Positions 63,551-64,000 of a DNA stretch of 64,000 nucleotides are shown piece after piece. The DNA comes from Sinohyriopsis cumingii (taxonomy: Eukaryota > Mollusca > Bivalvia > Unionida > Unionidae). A model generated the notes under the pieces. It was not told the DNA's origin, did not search any database, and saw nothing but the letters and a program-made list of their open reading frames with translations. The stretch is taken from positions 59,519,180-59,583,179 of the forward strand of contig CM068831.1 of assembly GCA_028554795.2 (NCBI GenBank), given 5' to 3'. The position numbers were made by a program, and so were the translations under genes. Within the stretch, counting starts at the first letter, position 1. Each line of letters opens with the position of its first letter.

Positions 63551-63883
63551 CTTCGTAGGAGGATGAGTCGACAATGAATGGTTAGACTGGAGACTGCCCC
63601 GGTTTTTAAAGTCAAAGCGCGGACGTGAAGGAAAACATCCCTACACGGTTTTCGAGTCGGAACGTTTAATGAGTGTCATGGGAGGGATAGAGAGGTCAAA
63701 GAGAATGAATCAAGATTCCTATAGCAAAACAAACCACAAAGACATTTTTTCAAAACACAACATTTTTTTTATATTCAAAATCACTTAACACTAACAAACG
63801 AATATAACATTTTAACAATAATCAAACAATATAACATCAAACATTTTTATTTCAAATACCAAACATTTTTTTCAATTAACACA

Positions 63884-64000
63884 TTATTTTGGACAGGGCT
63901 GACAACATTGTGAATGAAATTGTGATTTCCACTGTTGGAAGTCATTAGGCCATTGATGGACACTACGTTTCCTAGCTTGAGACAAAAGATAAGCATAATG
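63884..64000 (-). pseudogene. Protease 3' end, second element-1 copy (cut by window)
   Basis: Equivalent of 4833-4949 with one substitution (CACTGTTGGAAG for CACTTTTGGAAG). It shows that the second copy continues into the core gene block beyond the window. Confidence 0.8.

Larger units (their letters stand above)
59036..64000. mobile_element. Second copy of element 1 left end plus flank (runs off window)
   Basis: Nearly identical by eye to 1-4990, including 640 bp of host flank, terminal tandem repeats, TIR, three terminal genes and the start of the protease. Differences are mostly single bases, microsatellite lengths (CA run at 61050-61100 is longer) and small indels. Shared flank plus shared stop codons mean duplication of a host segment rather than a new integration. 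Confidence 0.92.

Overview
The window looks like animal nuclear DNA, most likely from a mollusc such as a bivalve. It is AT-rich, with microsatellites, satellite arrays, an AIG1/GIMAP-type GTPase gene plus a truncated paralogue, a cut-and-paste transposon, and two different virus-derived Polinton/adintovirus-like elements. I infer the host group from family content (GIMAP expansion, F54H12.2/F54H12.3-type capsid and integrase families). I cannot name the species.

Layout. 1-640 is host flank, repeated almost identically at 59036-59680 and, more diverged, at 27560-28200. About 640-21560 is element 1 (about 21 kb), a Polinton/adintovirus-like provirus: adenain-type protease, double-jelly-roll capsid protein, pX-like protein, penton, membrane protein, rve integrase with chromodomain, packaging ATPase, a BIR (IAP-like) protein, F-box-like proteins and a protein-primed-type DNA polymerase B. 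Most core genes carry stops or frameshifts. 21560-32900 is host DNA with a 5'-deleted GIMAP copy (23106-23843), an intact DNA transposon (24256-26655) and three tandem arrays. 32901-49181 is element 2 (16.3 kb). It has about 250-bp terminal inverted repeats (TIRs), a GGGAA target duplication, its own capsid, penton, protease, ATPase, integrase, fibre-like and pX-like genes, and a broken polymerase B/SF1 helicase/HNH fusion. 49182-59035 is host DNA with an apparently intact GIMAP gene (exon 57224-58292). 59036-64000 is a second copy of the left end of element 1 with its flank, running off the window.

The most unusual signal is at the two ends of element 1. Five small terminal genes each end 22-31 nt before a 16-nt hairpin with the sequence of the metazoan replication-dependent histone mRNA 3' stem-loop, followed by a purine-rich GAAAAGA-type box like a histone downstream element. 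Two of these hairpins lie in the element's TIRs and face outward, so the TIRs would act as histone-type 3' ends. Three left-end genes form a tandem cassette array with a shared upstream motif (GCGCGGACGTGAAGGAAAAC on the plus strand). This suggests a provirus that makes non-polyadenylated, possibly S-phase-linked mRNAs through host SLBP/U7 machinery. I know of no description of this in Polintons or adintoviruses.

How the parts fit together. Both elements carry the standard kit for replication (polB), packaging (A32-like ATPase), maturation (protease), capsid (MCP plus penton) and integration (rve integrase), so they are integrated viruses. Both are decayed. The two element-1 copies share host flanks and share stop codons, so the second arose by segmental duplication of a GIMAP-containing unit after the element had begun to decay, not by new integration.
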